A DNA stretch of 64,000 nt from Opitutales bacterium (GTDB taxonomy: Bacteria; Verrucomicrobiota; Verrucomicrobiia; Opitutales; Seribacteraceae): assembly GCA_028042835.1 (NCBI GenBank), contig JAOFOL010000006.1, positions 1 through 64,000 of the forward strand, in the 5' to 3' direction. The notes under the pieces are model-generated. The model did not search any database. It saw only the letters and a list, made by a program, of their open reading frames with translations, and was not told the origin of the DNA. Shown here one piece after another: positions 54,406 through 63,303 of this stretch. The translations under genes were made by a program, and so were the position numbers. The number at the start of each line of letters is the position of its first letter. Position 1 is the stretch's first letter.

Positions 54406-57138
54406 TCATTTTACCCTGAGGATTCCATTCATAGCCATCCAGTGTCCTGGGAAGGTGCAAAGGAAAGGATAGTCCCCGGGTTTCGTGGGTGCACGAAAAT
54501 GTAAGGAGTGAACTTTTCCCGGGTCGATAACAGGCAAAACATGGAGAACTTCAGGTAAGTCGGGTGCATAATTTTTCTCCCCTGCACTGGGGTCACTTAA
54601 CATTTTAAAAGAAGCATCCCCCACTTTTTTTGAAGCACCAGGTTTAATTACGACCAGGTTGTGAGGCATTGCGTCGATGTTGTTTAATTTTATAATAAGG
54701 GCTTCCTTGGGTTTGGCTTCGATTAAGGTCCTCGAATATTTTAGACCACTGACTGCATTTATCAGGACTTCTCTCGCTCCTTCGACGATCGTACCTGACC
54801 AATCCTTTCTCTTTCTGACCTGCTGACCTTCAACTCGCAAGGTAACAAAAGTTGGTTTACTGGGTTTCAATTCCGCAATTCCATCTCGCTTGAAGGCGGT
54901 ATCTGGATACATGGGAGAGCAAAATAAATCAGTCTTGAATTCTGTGCCATCTTGATCCTTGAGGTGCATTCTCAGGTGAAGTTGCATTACTGGTTCCATC
55001 TTTGGTATTTCGACAAAGATAGATTTCCTATCGTTTAGTAAAGATACCGAACGAACCTGTAAAGGGTCGTGCCCGAGTATTTCTGGTTCTTGAACGGAAA
55101 ATTCGGGCGATCCATAGCGTTTGGCATATTCGTAATTCCACATCTGAGCAAAGATGCGTTTAAGATTTGTCGATGTATCTGAATCAAGTTGGGTGGAGAA
55201 ATCAATTCGTACTCCGTTCGCGTGAACCTTAAAGCTAGTGGGCTTTCGTACTTTTCCTCCAATGAATCTTATTCTATGCAGGCAGCCATCTTTGACTGAG
55301 TAATCTCCCCAGCCATCAAGACCAGCAACATATAACTGACCGTCTTGCGGGTGGAATTCTCCACGCATAATCCCGGCTAAGAAATTACCTGTTAATGGGA
55401 CGATACCTCCCTGCGGACGGCTACTTGTATCATCTCGTAGGATCAAATAATGAGTGCCTGAACCATAACTCAACCCTACATGGGAGCCTTTAAACGGGCC
55501 CCATTTATCACTGGTGATTTCTTTCATTCCACCTGTTGAATTATCAATTCCCCTCGGAACAAAGCAAAGGGGCGGGGAAATGTTTTTCCCTCCCATTCCA
55601 TACTCTTCTCCTTTATTTACCTCGATAATAGCAGAGGTAGGGGTCCATGTTCCTTCCTGTGGAGCAGCCCAGAAATAATCTTCAGTACCACCTACACCCA
55701 TGCAATTTCGTACACCCGTTGCAATTTTTTCTGTTATTTTGTCGGCTCCGGTACGAAATACACTCGTCCATTGGATAAAATAAAAAGATTTATCCTTTGT
55801 GCGATGAAGTCCAAAGGTGTGAGTGTGACTACGGTCGAAGCCGCCAAAGTCATTCGCGTATTTTTCATAGTAGTCAACCTCTTCGTCGCCGTTTCTATCG
55901 TGCAGAATTGAAATCTGGCAGCGGTCGAGCACGAAGATTCCGTCCTGATCTATATGAATTCCGATTGGCTGATTAAATCCAGTGGCATATCTTTGCCATG
56001 AAACATCCTTCAAGTCGTTTGTAATCCCTTTTACCAACCAGATGTCTCCGGGGAGAGTGGCAACAAGGGCATTTCCATTCGGTAGGAATCCAATACTCGT
56101 GAGTTGCATAACAGTTTTGAATGGATTGTCATATGGAATGTGAAGAGTATCGATTGCGTAGTTTTCACCTTCTTTTATGTGCCCCAAGCTTCCCGGCACT
56201 TTCAACTGTGTATGCCATCTTTTTTGAATTTTTCTTTCTGAATTTAAATGGGCTAATACACCACTTTCTCCGCTCGGCTTATTACTCTTTGAGATTCGAA
56301 TGATTATTCTGGCATCGACTTTTGCATTCTCAAAAATGAGTTCACCTTGATTCCAGTAGACCTTATCTACTCCTTGGGACATTACGATATTCATTTTTAG
56401 ATTTGCATCTATTACCTTGTAGGGTAAGGACAGGCGCTCGGTTGCTTGGCGAATGTCAATTCTACGATAAAAAGCTTCTTTTGTTCCCCATGGTTCATCC
56501 TCGATCTTGACTGTCGCTATTCGGTACTCGAAAACAGTTCGCTTGCCATAACGTCGTAGACCCAAGTACTCGCCTCCACTCGGCATTTCTGCTTTAGCCT
56601 TCTTAAACCAAGTCTCACCCTGGATCGTTGCTCCTCTTGATGACCCCCAGCGAAAAGGCTGGAAGCCAATCCATCCATCTTGCCAAATAGCCCGGTAAGA
56701 AAGTGTCTGAGGATCGAAGCAAGTCGACAGAATATGTGGATCCCCTAATTTAACGCAGATTCCTTTTTCGATATTTAGTCCATTGGATTTAACCACATGT
56801 GAAAAATGTTCCCCGGTATCTCCATCATTCCACCTGCCATCGTTGTATCCATTTTGATTATGTTTCCCCCAATGCCCGTGGAGACCAGCATCAAGTCCGG
56901 GGAAAGCCGGGATTACTTTTGGCAGTTTACCCGGGTTAGCCATGTAATAGTCAGCCTGTCTTTGATAAAAGTCATATACTCGAGCCTCATTGACAGTTTC
57001 TCCGGCTAAGGTGTAGTTAGCTCTTCCCAAGGCAGGATCGACATAGGGATGCAGTTTGGGGTCGGCTACATTCAGCGGAGCAGACCAAATGAACTGAATT
57101 GTTAGTAGAGAGGTAAGGGCTAATGAAGTTTTTTTCAC
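54406..57138 (-). CDS. DUF6797-like propeller protein with C-terminal cupredoxin
   Basis: 910 aa exported protein starting with GTG at 57138 (AGGA 8 bp before it is a weak ribosome-binding site). A signal peptide precedes an N-terminal domain rich in Trp and Gly (GLDAGLHGHWG, FSHVVKSNGLNIEKG). Residues about 350-660 form an NHL/PQQ-like propeller (IGFLPNGNALVATLPGDIW, GIHIDQDGIFVLDR). The last 110 residues are a blue-copper fold: MPHNLVV supplies the first His, and FLCTFPGHWMAMNG supplies Cys, His and Met. The layout is known from Verrucomicrobiota/Planctomycetota; electron transfer to a carbohydrate-oxidising or similar activity is inference. Confidence 0.83.
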   Translation of the reverse strand: MKKTSLALTSLLTIQFIWSAPLNVADPKLHPYVDPALGRANYTLAGETVNEARVYDFYQRQADYYMANPGKLPKVIPAFPGLDAGLHGHWGKHNQNGYNDGRWNDGDTGEHFSHVVKSNGLNIEKGICVKLGDPHILSTCFDPQTLSYRAIWQDGWIGFQPFRWGSSRGATIQGETWFKKAKAEMPSGGEYLGLRRYGKRTVFEYRIATVKIEDEPWGTKEAFYRRIDIRQATERLSLPYKVIDANLKMNIVMSQGVDKVYWNQGELIFENAKVDARIIIRISKSNKPSGESGVLAHLNSERKIQKRWHTQLKVPGSLGHIKEGENYAIDTLHIPYDNPFKTVMQLTSIGFLPNGNALVATLPGDIWLVKGITNDLKDVSWQRYATGFNQPIGIHIDQDGIFVLDRCQISILHDRNGDEEVDYYEKYANDFGGFDRSHTHTFGLHRTKDKSFYFIQWTSVFRTGADKITEKIATGVRNCMGVGGTEDYFWAAPQEGTWTPTSAIIEVNKGEEYGMGGKNISPPLCFVPRGIDNSTGGMKEITSDKWGPFKGSHVGLSYGSGTHYLILRDDTSSRPQGGIVPLTGNFLAGIMRGEFHPQDGQLYVAGLDGWGDYSVKDGCLHRIRFIGGKVRKPTSFKVHANGVRIDFSTQLDSDTSTNLKRIFAQMWNYEYAKRYGSPEFSVQEPEILGHDPLQVRSVSLLNDRKSIFVEIPKMEPVMQLHLRMHLKDQDGTEFKTDLFCSPMYPDTAFKRDGIAELKPSKPTFVTLRVEGQQVRKRKDWSGTIVEGAREVLINAVSGLKYSRTLIEAKPKEALIIKLNNIDAMPHNLVVIKPGASKKVGDASFKMLSDPSAGEKNYAPDLPEVLHVLPVIDPGKVHSLHFRAPTKPGDYPFLCTFPGHWMAMNGILRVK

Positions 57139-57222
57139 ATGTAATATCCTGTTTGATTATACATTTTTCGCAATGTTCTAAGTATAAACTTATGAAGATT
57201 GTGTGACTCAATATCTACTCCT

Positions 57223-57254
57223 AAATAAGGTTCTTGATAGATGGAACCTTATTT
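57223..57254 (-). terminator. Hairpin downstream of holA
   Basis: Perfect 11-bp inverted repeat AAATAAGGTTC (57223-57233) and GAACCTTATTT (57244-57254) with a 10-base loop, located 35 bp after the leftward holA stop. The T-rich strand end lies inside the stem, and no further T-run follows, so it is a probable but not textbook terminator. Confidence 0.6.
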
Positions 57255-57288
57255 ACTTCTTTCGTTGGTACATTTGAGCAGCAGTTTG

Positions 57289-58386
57289 CTACCCAGGTGA
57301 GTGTGTTCGAATTACCAGGTTTTTAAAAATGGTGTTGTGCTGTTCTTTTGGTTGGGCCAAAACTTGTTCGAAGGCTTCAATTAAGCCAGCTTGGAGATCG
57401 ATCAAGCGACGAGTAGGAAACTTTCTTACCAGAGGAAGTAATCGGCCTAAGAACCATGGGTTTTGAGAGAAAACATTGAGGGTAGTTTTATCTGAAGGGT
57501 TCGAGAAATGCTGCAGATACTTATTTCCAATTTTCGCGAGCTGGTCTTTACCTAACCTCTGGTTCGGGTCCAATTCTCCACCATCCACTAATACGCGTAA
57601 CTGAATAAGTAACCGGTTGCGGTTTTGTAGAGTGGCTAGAAGTGGACGAGCGTCTTTACCTTGAAAAAAGTGACGATCGATCGCATCCAGTGCCCAGTCC
57701 AGTTTACCCGAAAAGAATGCTTCTGAGGCTTCAAAAAAATCGCCTTCACCAAAATCTGGAACTAGGTCGATTATCATTTGTTCGGTGATTTCCCCGCCAT
57801 CAGTTCCAAGAAAAGATGCAAGCTTGCGGGTTTCCTCAACACCCATTCTTGGATGGGCACCGATTTTACCGGCTAAGTATTCAAGTGCTCCTTGGCTAAA
57901 ACTGATTCCCATTTCACTGGCTGTATCTTCGACCAAACGACGAAATGCGACATCTTCCTTTTCGCTTTTGGCTACATCTTCATAGGTAGAATTTTTCTGT
58001 AACCATTTTACAAATGAATGATTACGATGAACCGGGCAGGCAGAGATGATGACTTTTGAATCACCAAGATTTTCTAAGAAAGGCTTGAATGCTTCGAGTG
58101 CATCTTTTGTACCCTGTGCTGCGCCTGTCTTTGTTTGATTTAAGAAGTTGGCTTCATTGATCCAAACTAGTTTCCCTCCTCCAAATAAGGATAGGGTTTC
58201 GCCTGCAGACTTAGCTTCCTGTAGAATACTTTCCACATCATCTACCCGGTCAGCGCGTCCATCTATGGTTTCTCTGGATAGGTCGTCAGGAAAATCACTG
58301 CAGAGATCTTCGTAAGTTTCCTTCGCTTTCTGCCGGACTAAATAATCATCATCTCCAAGGATGACGAGTAGAGATTCTTTCGCCAT
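57289..58386 (-). CDS. holA: DNA polymerase III subunit delta
   Basis: 365 aa clamp-loader subunit that opens the sliding clamp. Seen: LVILGDDDYLVRQKAKE at the N-terminus (family GxDxYLxxE-like start), LSLFGGGKLVWINEANFL near 65, KVIISACP near 110, GISFSQGALEYLAGKIG near 160, and the helical collar region with FFSGKLDWALDAIDRHFFQG near 228. The gene follows cinA by 24 bp in the same direction, probably one transcript ending at the hairpin at 57223. Confidence 0.9.
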   Translation of the reverse strand: MAKESLLVILGDDDYLVRQKAKETYEDLCSDFPDDLSRETIDGRADRVDDVESILQEAKSAGETLSLFGGGKLVWINEANFLNQTKTGAAQGTKDALEAFKPFLENLGDSKVIISACPVHRNHSFVKWLQKNSTYEDVAKSEKEDVAFRRLVEDTASEMGISFSQGALEYLAGKIGAHPRMGVEETRKLASFLGTDGGEITEQMIIDLVPDFGEGDFFEASEAFFSGKLDWALDAIDRHFFQGKDARPLLATLQNRNRLLIQLRVLVDGGELDPNQRLGKDQLAKIGNKYLQHFSNPSDKTTLNVFSQNPWFLGRLLPLVRKFPTRRLIDLQAGLIEAFEQVLAQPKEQHNTIFKNLVIRTHSPG

Positions 58387-58410
58387 AAATCTGGGTCTAT
58401 AACCAGTTTT

Positions 58411-59709
58411 TTAAATTTCGAACTGTCCGGATTCTGCAGCCGCAAAAACTTCTTCAAGTTTATATTTTCTGAGTTTTCGCAGCATCCAATCGAGAGCTGC
58501 TGTTGCAGCTCTTCTGCGGTTGGATGCACGATCTCCTCGAAGTTGTAGTTTCTTTGCCCAAACTCCAATAGGGGAGGCGTATCCAAGATAAATAGAACCA
58601 ACTGGAAGGACCTGAGTTCCACCTGTTGGTCCGGCAAATCCAGTGACACTAAGACCATAATCTGCCCCATACTTTTCGCAGGCTCCCGTGGCCATAGCAA
58701 TGGCAATTTCTTCACTCACTGCTCCATGTTGCTCGAGCATACTTTCAGGCACATCGAGCATCTGTACCTTAGCATCATTATGGTAGCAAACCGCACCTCC
58801 TTGAAATACTTTTGAAATTCCTGGAACTTCGGTAAAATGAGAGGATAATAGCCCTCCTGTACAAGATTCGGCAACTGCGAGGGTTTTATCAAGTGATCGT
58901 AATTCACGAAAGATAATTTCAGCCAGGGTACGTTCACCAAAACAGACAAAGTCATCTCCAAGTGCCTTGCGGCAATCCTCTCCAATCTGTTGCAAGCTTT
59001 CTTCAGATAAGACATCGGAATCTAAAGAACTCAGTCTAAGATCAACCATTCCTGCATGTGCACAATACCCGACAACTAATCCCTCCTTGTTGGCGAGAAT
59101 ATGCTGTACCTTCTCAGCCAAAGCAGATTCTCCAAGGCCCGCGGTACGAAGCTGTAAATAACAATCAATTTCTGGAAAGATTCCTTCTTGCTGAAGTTTA
59201 GGTACTACTAATTGTTCAAACATTGGGTGCATTTCTCGGGCTGGTCCCGGTAGCATCACTAAAATTTTGCCTTCTTTTTTCAGGTATATACCGGGTGCAG
59301 TCCCGTAGGGATTGGGCAAAATTTCAGAGGATGCAGGGCGGTAGCTTTGTCGTGTATTATTTTCAGGCATCGGACGTTCAAGAAGCCGGAATCTTTCCTT
59401 GATCGCATTTTCAATCTCTGGATCGTACACAAGTTCTTCTCCAAGAACTTCGGCAATTGTCTCGCGTGTTAGATCGTCACTTGTGGGGCCTAATCCACCT
59501 GTGGTGATCACCAAGTCGGATCGTTTCCAGCAATCTGCGAAAAATAAGCGAATATCTTCTACTTGGTCGCGGATAACTAAGTTGGCAGCGGGTTCGATGC
59601 CGTGATGGGCAAGCTGTCTTCCTAGATAGGTCAAATGAGCATTTTCCCGAATCCCGAGCAAGAGCTCATCGCCAAGAGTTATGGTTTCTACTCTAATAGA
59701 AGCAGTCAT
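58411..59709 (-). CDS. cinA: CinA, MoCF-like pyrophosphatase / NMN amidohydrolase
   Basis: 432 aa two-domain protein. The N-terminal COG1058/MoCF domain shows LGDELLLGIREN near 12, ITTGGLGPTSDDLTRE near 67 and MLPGPAREMHPMF near 151. The C-terminal PncC domain shows AVAESCTGGLLSSHFTEVPG near 277 (catalytic Ser), GAVCYHNDAK near 303 and SVTGFAGPTGG near 352. It recycles pyridine nucleotides. An upstream Shine-Dalgarno sequence is not evident. It is divergent from uvrC and heads a transcript with holA. Confidence 0.94.
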   Translation of the reverse strand: MTASIRVETITLGDELLLGIRENAHLTYLGRQLAHHGIEPAANLVIRDQVEDIRLFFADCWKRSDLVITTGGLGPTSDDLTRETIAEVLGEELVYDPEIENAIKERFRLLERPMPENNTRQSYRPASSEILPNPYGTAPGIYLKKEGKILVMLPGPAREMHPMFEQLVVPKLQQEGIFPEIDCYLQLRTAGLGESALAEKVQHILANKEGLVVGYCAHAGMVDLRLSSLDSDVLSEESLQQIGEDCRKALGDDFVCFGERTLAEIIFRELRSLDKTLAVAESCTGGLLSSHFTEVPGISKVFQGGAVCYHNDAKVQMLDVPESMLEQHGAVSEEIAIAMATGACEKYGADYGLSVTGFAGPTGGTQVLPVGSIYLGYASPIGVWAKKLQLRGDRASNRRRAATAALDWMLRKLRKYKLEEVFAAAESGQFEI

Positions 59710-59794
59710 GATAAGTGTAAGGAGTTGGGCGGAGTGTATGGAATAGTTTGTGTTTTAAGCAAACTAAAGGTACTCAAGAATGCACTAATTGCCA

Positions 59795-61276
59795 ATGCAA
59801 AATCAAATTGTTGAAATGCGAAAGGTTGCCCGCAACCTCCCCCAAGTCCCAGGAGTGTATCTGATGAAAGATCGCCTTGGGCAGGTCATATATGTGGGGA
59901 AAGCTAAAAATTTACGCAAACGTGTAACGAGTTATTTTCAAGGATCTCGTAAATTTATTTGGGCCCAGCCTAAGATTGGAGCAATGGTTGAGATGGTTCG
60001 TGAAATTTCCATCCATGAAACCCGTAATGAAACTGAAGCACTCCTTCTAGAAGGTAAGTTGATCAAGGAATACAGACCACGGTATAATACTGACTTTACC
60101 GATGATAAACAGTTCCTGATGGTACGGGTAGATATTCAGAATGAACTTCCCCGATTCAAGCTGTGCCGGAACCGGAAGGAAGATGGTGCCCATTATTATG
60201 GTCCGTTTGCACAGGCTGGAATGCTAAGATCCACCCTTTCTGAGATGCGAAAAAAATTTGGTATTTTATTAAATGATGCGAAGCCCGAAAAGTTGCCAGA
60301 CGGTCAATGGCGCCTTTATGGAGATGCTCGAGCAGAGATTTTTGCCGGTCACAACGAAACTACCCCAGAGGAATATGGTAAAAGAGTTGAGGATGCCTGC
60401 TTATTTTTAGAGGGCAGAGCGAAAGGGTGGCTGGCTGAATTACGAGAAGAAATGCAAAAGCGTGCGGAAGCGATGGATTTTGAACGAGCTGCAGAATTGC
60501 GAGATTTGGCGGATTCGTTATCCAAGACGATCAAGAAAAACCGTAAATTTACTCGTGCCTGGCCCAAAGATGATTCTGGGGACTGGGGGGCTTTGGAAAA
60601 ACTCGGAGAAAGTCTGGATCTTGTGCGTCCACCTCATACTATTGAATGTTTTGATATCTCCCATGTTTCTGGAACTTTTGTAGTTGCATCCATGGTCAGG
60701 TTTGTGGGAGGGAAACCCGATAAAAGAGGGTATCGAAGGTTTAAAATTAAAAGTTTTATTGGAAACGATGATTTCCGGGCGATGGAAGAAGTGGTTGGTC
60801 GGAGGTATAGCCGATTATTGGAGGAAGGGCAGAGCTTTCCCGAACTTGTGGTTATTGATGGCGGCTTGGGCCAAGTAATGTCATCGATGAAAGCATTTGC
60901 AGAAATGGAAGCGGATCCTCCTCCCTTGATCGGCTTGGCTAAGCGGGAGGAAACGATTGTTTTCCATGATGATCGTGGAGAACTAAAGTTAAAGGCCAGT
61001 GATCCTGGTCTTCGTTTACTTCAACGGGTGCGTGATGAAGCTCACCGTTTTGCTAATCGATTTAATGCAGATCTTAGAAGTAAAAAAATTAAGGAATCCA
61101 TACTGGATGATTTTCCAGGTTTAGGCAAAGTTCGGCGTGCTGTTCTTCTAGAAAAATTTGGGTCTATTGAAAAGATGCGAAAAGCCACTTTGGAAGAGTT
61201 ATCAGCAGTCGAAGGTTTCGGAGTAAAAATGGCTGGGCGGTTGTTCGATTTTTTAAAAACGGGTAAAACGGAATGA
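59795..61276 (+). CDS. uvrC: Excinuclease ABC subunit C (short form)
   Basis: 493 aa from the ATG at 59795 (TTG at 59789 possible). The dual-incision nuclease of nucleotide excision repair. GIY-YIG domain: VPGVYLMKDRLGQVIYVGKAK near 18-38. The UVR motif is RAEAMDFERAAELRDLAD near 225. RNase H-like endonuclease domain: IECFDISHVSGT near 282, VVIDGGLGQV near 350 and DEAHRFAN near 413. HhH motifs close the C-terminus. The region between GIY-YIG and UVR has no cysteines, so the four-Cys Fe-S motif of E. coli UvrC is absent and the protein is about 115 residues shorter. Confidence 0.93.
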   Translation: MQNQIVEMRKVARNLPQVPGVYLMKDRLGQVIYVGKAKNLRKRVTSYFQGSRKFIWAQPKIGAMVEMVREISIHETRNETEALLLEGKLIKEYRPRYNTDFTDDKQFLMVRVDIQNELPRFKLCRNRKEDGAHYYGPFAQAGMLRSTLSEMRKKFGILLNDAKPEKLPDGQWRLYGDARAEIFAGHNETTPEEYGKRVEDACLFLEGRAKGWLAELREEMQKRAEAMDFERAAELRDLADSLSKTIKKNRKFTRAWPKDDSGDWGALEKLGESLDLVRPPHTIECFDISHVSGTFVVASMVRFVGGKPDKRGYRRFKIKSFIGNDDFRAMEEVVGRRYSRLLEEGQSFPELVVIDGGLGQVMSSMKAFAEMEADPPPLIGLAKREETIVFHDDRGELKLKASDPGLRLLQRVRDEAHRFANRFNADLRSKKIKESILDDFPGLGKVRRAVLLEKFGSIEKMRKATLEELSAVEGFGVKMAGRLFDFLKTGKTE

Positions 61277-62526
61277 GACTTTTTATCTTGGGTTTAATTT
61301 TTTCTTTGCTTGGTCAATTCTTGCACGGGGAAGATTGGCCGGGGTGGCGAGGCACGAAGGGTAATGGTACTTGGCGAGGCCCAGGTTTAGCGAAGAATTT
61401 ACCCGAAGAAGGGCTTCGCAAGGTTTGGGGAATTGGGGTGAATCCAGGATACTCGGGAGTCACCTCCTCCAATGGGCGGGTATTCTTAATGGATCGTCCG
61501 GATAAGGAAAATGGAAAAGAGAGAGAGCGAGTCATCTGTATTGACCAAATTACAGGTATCAAAATTTGGGAGTTTGTATACGAAGCGAAATACCAAAGCC
61601 TTGACTATGGAAAGGGACCTAGGGCATCGATTACCATTTTCGAAAACTATGGCTATGGACTTGGTGCGATGGGGCATGCATTTTGTTTAGACCTAAAATT
61701 AGGAAAATTAATTTGGTTTAGAAATCTTCTTGTCGAGGAGAATGGTACTTCTCCTATCTGGGGTTTTTCCGCATCACCAAAAATTTTGGATGATACTGTA
61801 CTCTATCATGTAGGTGGGGGAATGAGTGGTAACTTGTTGGCCCTCGATCTCAAGAGCGGAAAAACTAAATGGTCGGTGGGAGAGGATGAAAAAGCAGGCT
61901 ATGCTCAGCCCCTTTTGGTTTCAATAGGCAATACCAAACAATTAATCTGCTGGGGACCTACAAAAATCATGGGCTTACCCATTGGAGGAGGGGAGGAAAT
62001 TTGGAATTTTCCATATGAAGTGAAGTATGGAGTATCTATTGCAAAGCCTATTTTTGAAGAAGGCATCGTATTAGTTTGTGGTTACTGGAATGGATCTCGT
62101 GCAATTCAAGTTTTCAATAATGGAAAAGGAGCAAAATTAATATGGGCAGAAGAGGAAAAATTAAGAGGATTAATGGCTCAGCCACTTTACCGAGAGGGAA
62201 TAATTTATTTATTGGATCGTACGTACGGACTTACCGCTTTTAGATTACAGACAGGGGAGATTCTTTGGAGGGATGAGCATAAATTAACTCTTGCTGGGCG
62301 TAATCCACATGCGACCCTGATCTGGTCGAATCAGGAGGCAGGAGACGCACTTTCGTTAAATGCTGAGGGAGAGCTAGTCTATCTAAATTTAAATACGGAC
62401 GGATGCATGGAATATTGGCGAGACCAAGTTTGTGGAAAAACATGGGCCCATCCGGCTTATTCTGGTAACCAAGTTATCGTTCGGGATGATCGTTCCCTTA
62501 GTTGTTGGGAATTACCCCTTCAATAG
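61273..62526 (+). CDS. Exported PQQ-like beta-propeller protein
   Basis: 417 aa with a signal peptide (LFILGLIFSLLGQFLHG) and the DWPGWRGTKGNG start typical of PQQ-binding-like propellers of Verrucomicrobiota and Planctomycetota. Blade motifs include VICIDQITGIKIWEF, LLALDLKSGKTKWSV and LTAFRLQTGEILWRD. No catalytic site or heme motif is seen. It overlaps uvrC by four bases (ATGA), an operon position that need not reflect shared function. Confidence 0.88.
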   Translation: MRLFILGLIFSLLGQFLHGEDWPGWRGTKGNGTWRGPGLAKNLPEEGLRKVWGIGVNPGYSGVTSSNGRVFLMDRPDKENGKERERVICIDQITGIKIWEFVYEAKYQSLDYGKGPRASITIFENYGYGLGAMGHAFCLDLKLGKLIWFRNLLVEENGTSPIWGFSASPKILDDTVLYHVGGGMSGNLLALDLKSGKTKWSVGEDEKAGYAQPLLVSIGNTKQLICWGPTKIMGLPIGGGEEIWNFPYEVKYGVSIAKPIFEEGIVLVCGYWNGSRAIQVFNNGKGAKLIWAEEEKLRGLMAQPLYREGIIYLLDRTYGLTAFRLQTGEILWRDEHKLTLAGRNPHATLIWSNQEAGDALSLNAEGELVYLNLNTDGCMEYWRDQVCGKTWAHPAYSGNQVIVRDDRSLSCWELPLQ

Positions 62527-62541
62527 TTTAGATAAGGGGCT

Positions 62542-63069
62542 TCAGTAATCTCGATTGGGTGGGATCCGTTTAAATAATTCCTTTTGTGTAAATGGTTTTT
62601 CGACAGGCAGGCGTTTGATCCATTCATTGCCAATTATCTTACTGTAATCATTTGCATGTTCAATCATGGTTGTATTGAAGTCAAACTGCCGAGCTGCTGC
62701 GAAGGACCAATTACCATCACTGTAGTTATGCCTCACTTCAATCAGCGACTTTATTTGAATAATGGCATCATATCCCTGGGCAAAGTCTGATTCCTCCTGA
62801 TATTGAAACTCAGTCCAGTTTAATGGGAAAATTACATTTGCAGAATAGGTCTGTGTGGTCGCATTTTCCTCGATAACTTTGATTACTAAGTCCTCCGCAG
62901 ATTTCTTAAATAATGGATTTACTTGGTGCCATGAATCAAGAAAATCGATAAGGTAAATCTGGAATTTTTCTTTTGGGCTAAGTTCAGGGATTTCTCGAGT
63001 ACAACATACGAGAATCAGAGGAATGATAAGAATAAATAACTTGATATGTATCGACTTGGAAGTGTTCAT
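62542..63069 (-). CDS. Putative lipoprotein of unknown function
   Basis: 175 aa. Hydrophobic segment LFILIIPLILVCC ends in a Cys pair that could serve as lipobox (LVCC). The mature part is polar, with no recognised domain; FDFNTTMIEHANDYSKIIG near 130 is helical. It converges with the propeller gene, 15 bp apart, and is divergent from the kinase-like gene at 63304. Probably a small periplasmic or outer-membrane lipoprotein. Confidence 0.68.
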   Translation of the reverse strand: MNTSKSIHIKLFILIIPLILVCCTREIPELSPKEKFQIYLIDFLDSWHQVNPLFKKSAEDLVIKVIEENATTQTYSANVIFPLNWTEFQYQEESDFAQGYDAIIQIKSLIEVRHNYSDGNWSFAAARQFDFNTTMIEHANDYSKIIGNEWIKRLPVEKPFTQKELFKRIPPNRDY

Positions 63070-63303
63070 TTTTGCAATTTACTATCATTCATGGCCACGG
63101 CTTCCGATTCAATTCTTTTCGTAATTTCTGAATTTATTTTTACCTCTTAAATTCCTTACTTTGTAAGGCATATTTATTGCTTGCGAGGATTTGATACTGG
63201 AAGGCAGTTATTATTCTCATTTTGCTTTGAGGATCCTCTTTAATTTCCTGGCTCAAGGGATACATGGTCAGGATGTCTTGATGATGTTTTCATTGATGAA
63301 TAT
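63070..63303. other. Divergent intergenic region
   Basis: 234 bp between the lipoprotein gene and the kinase-like gene. No gene is supported; promoters for both are expected here. Confidence 0.4.
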
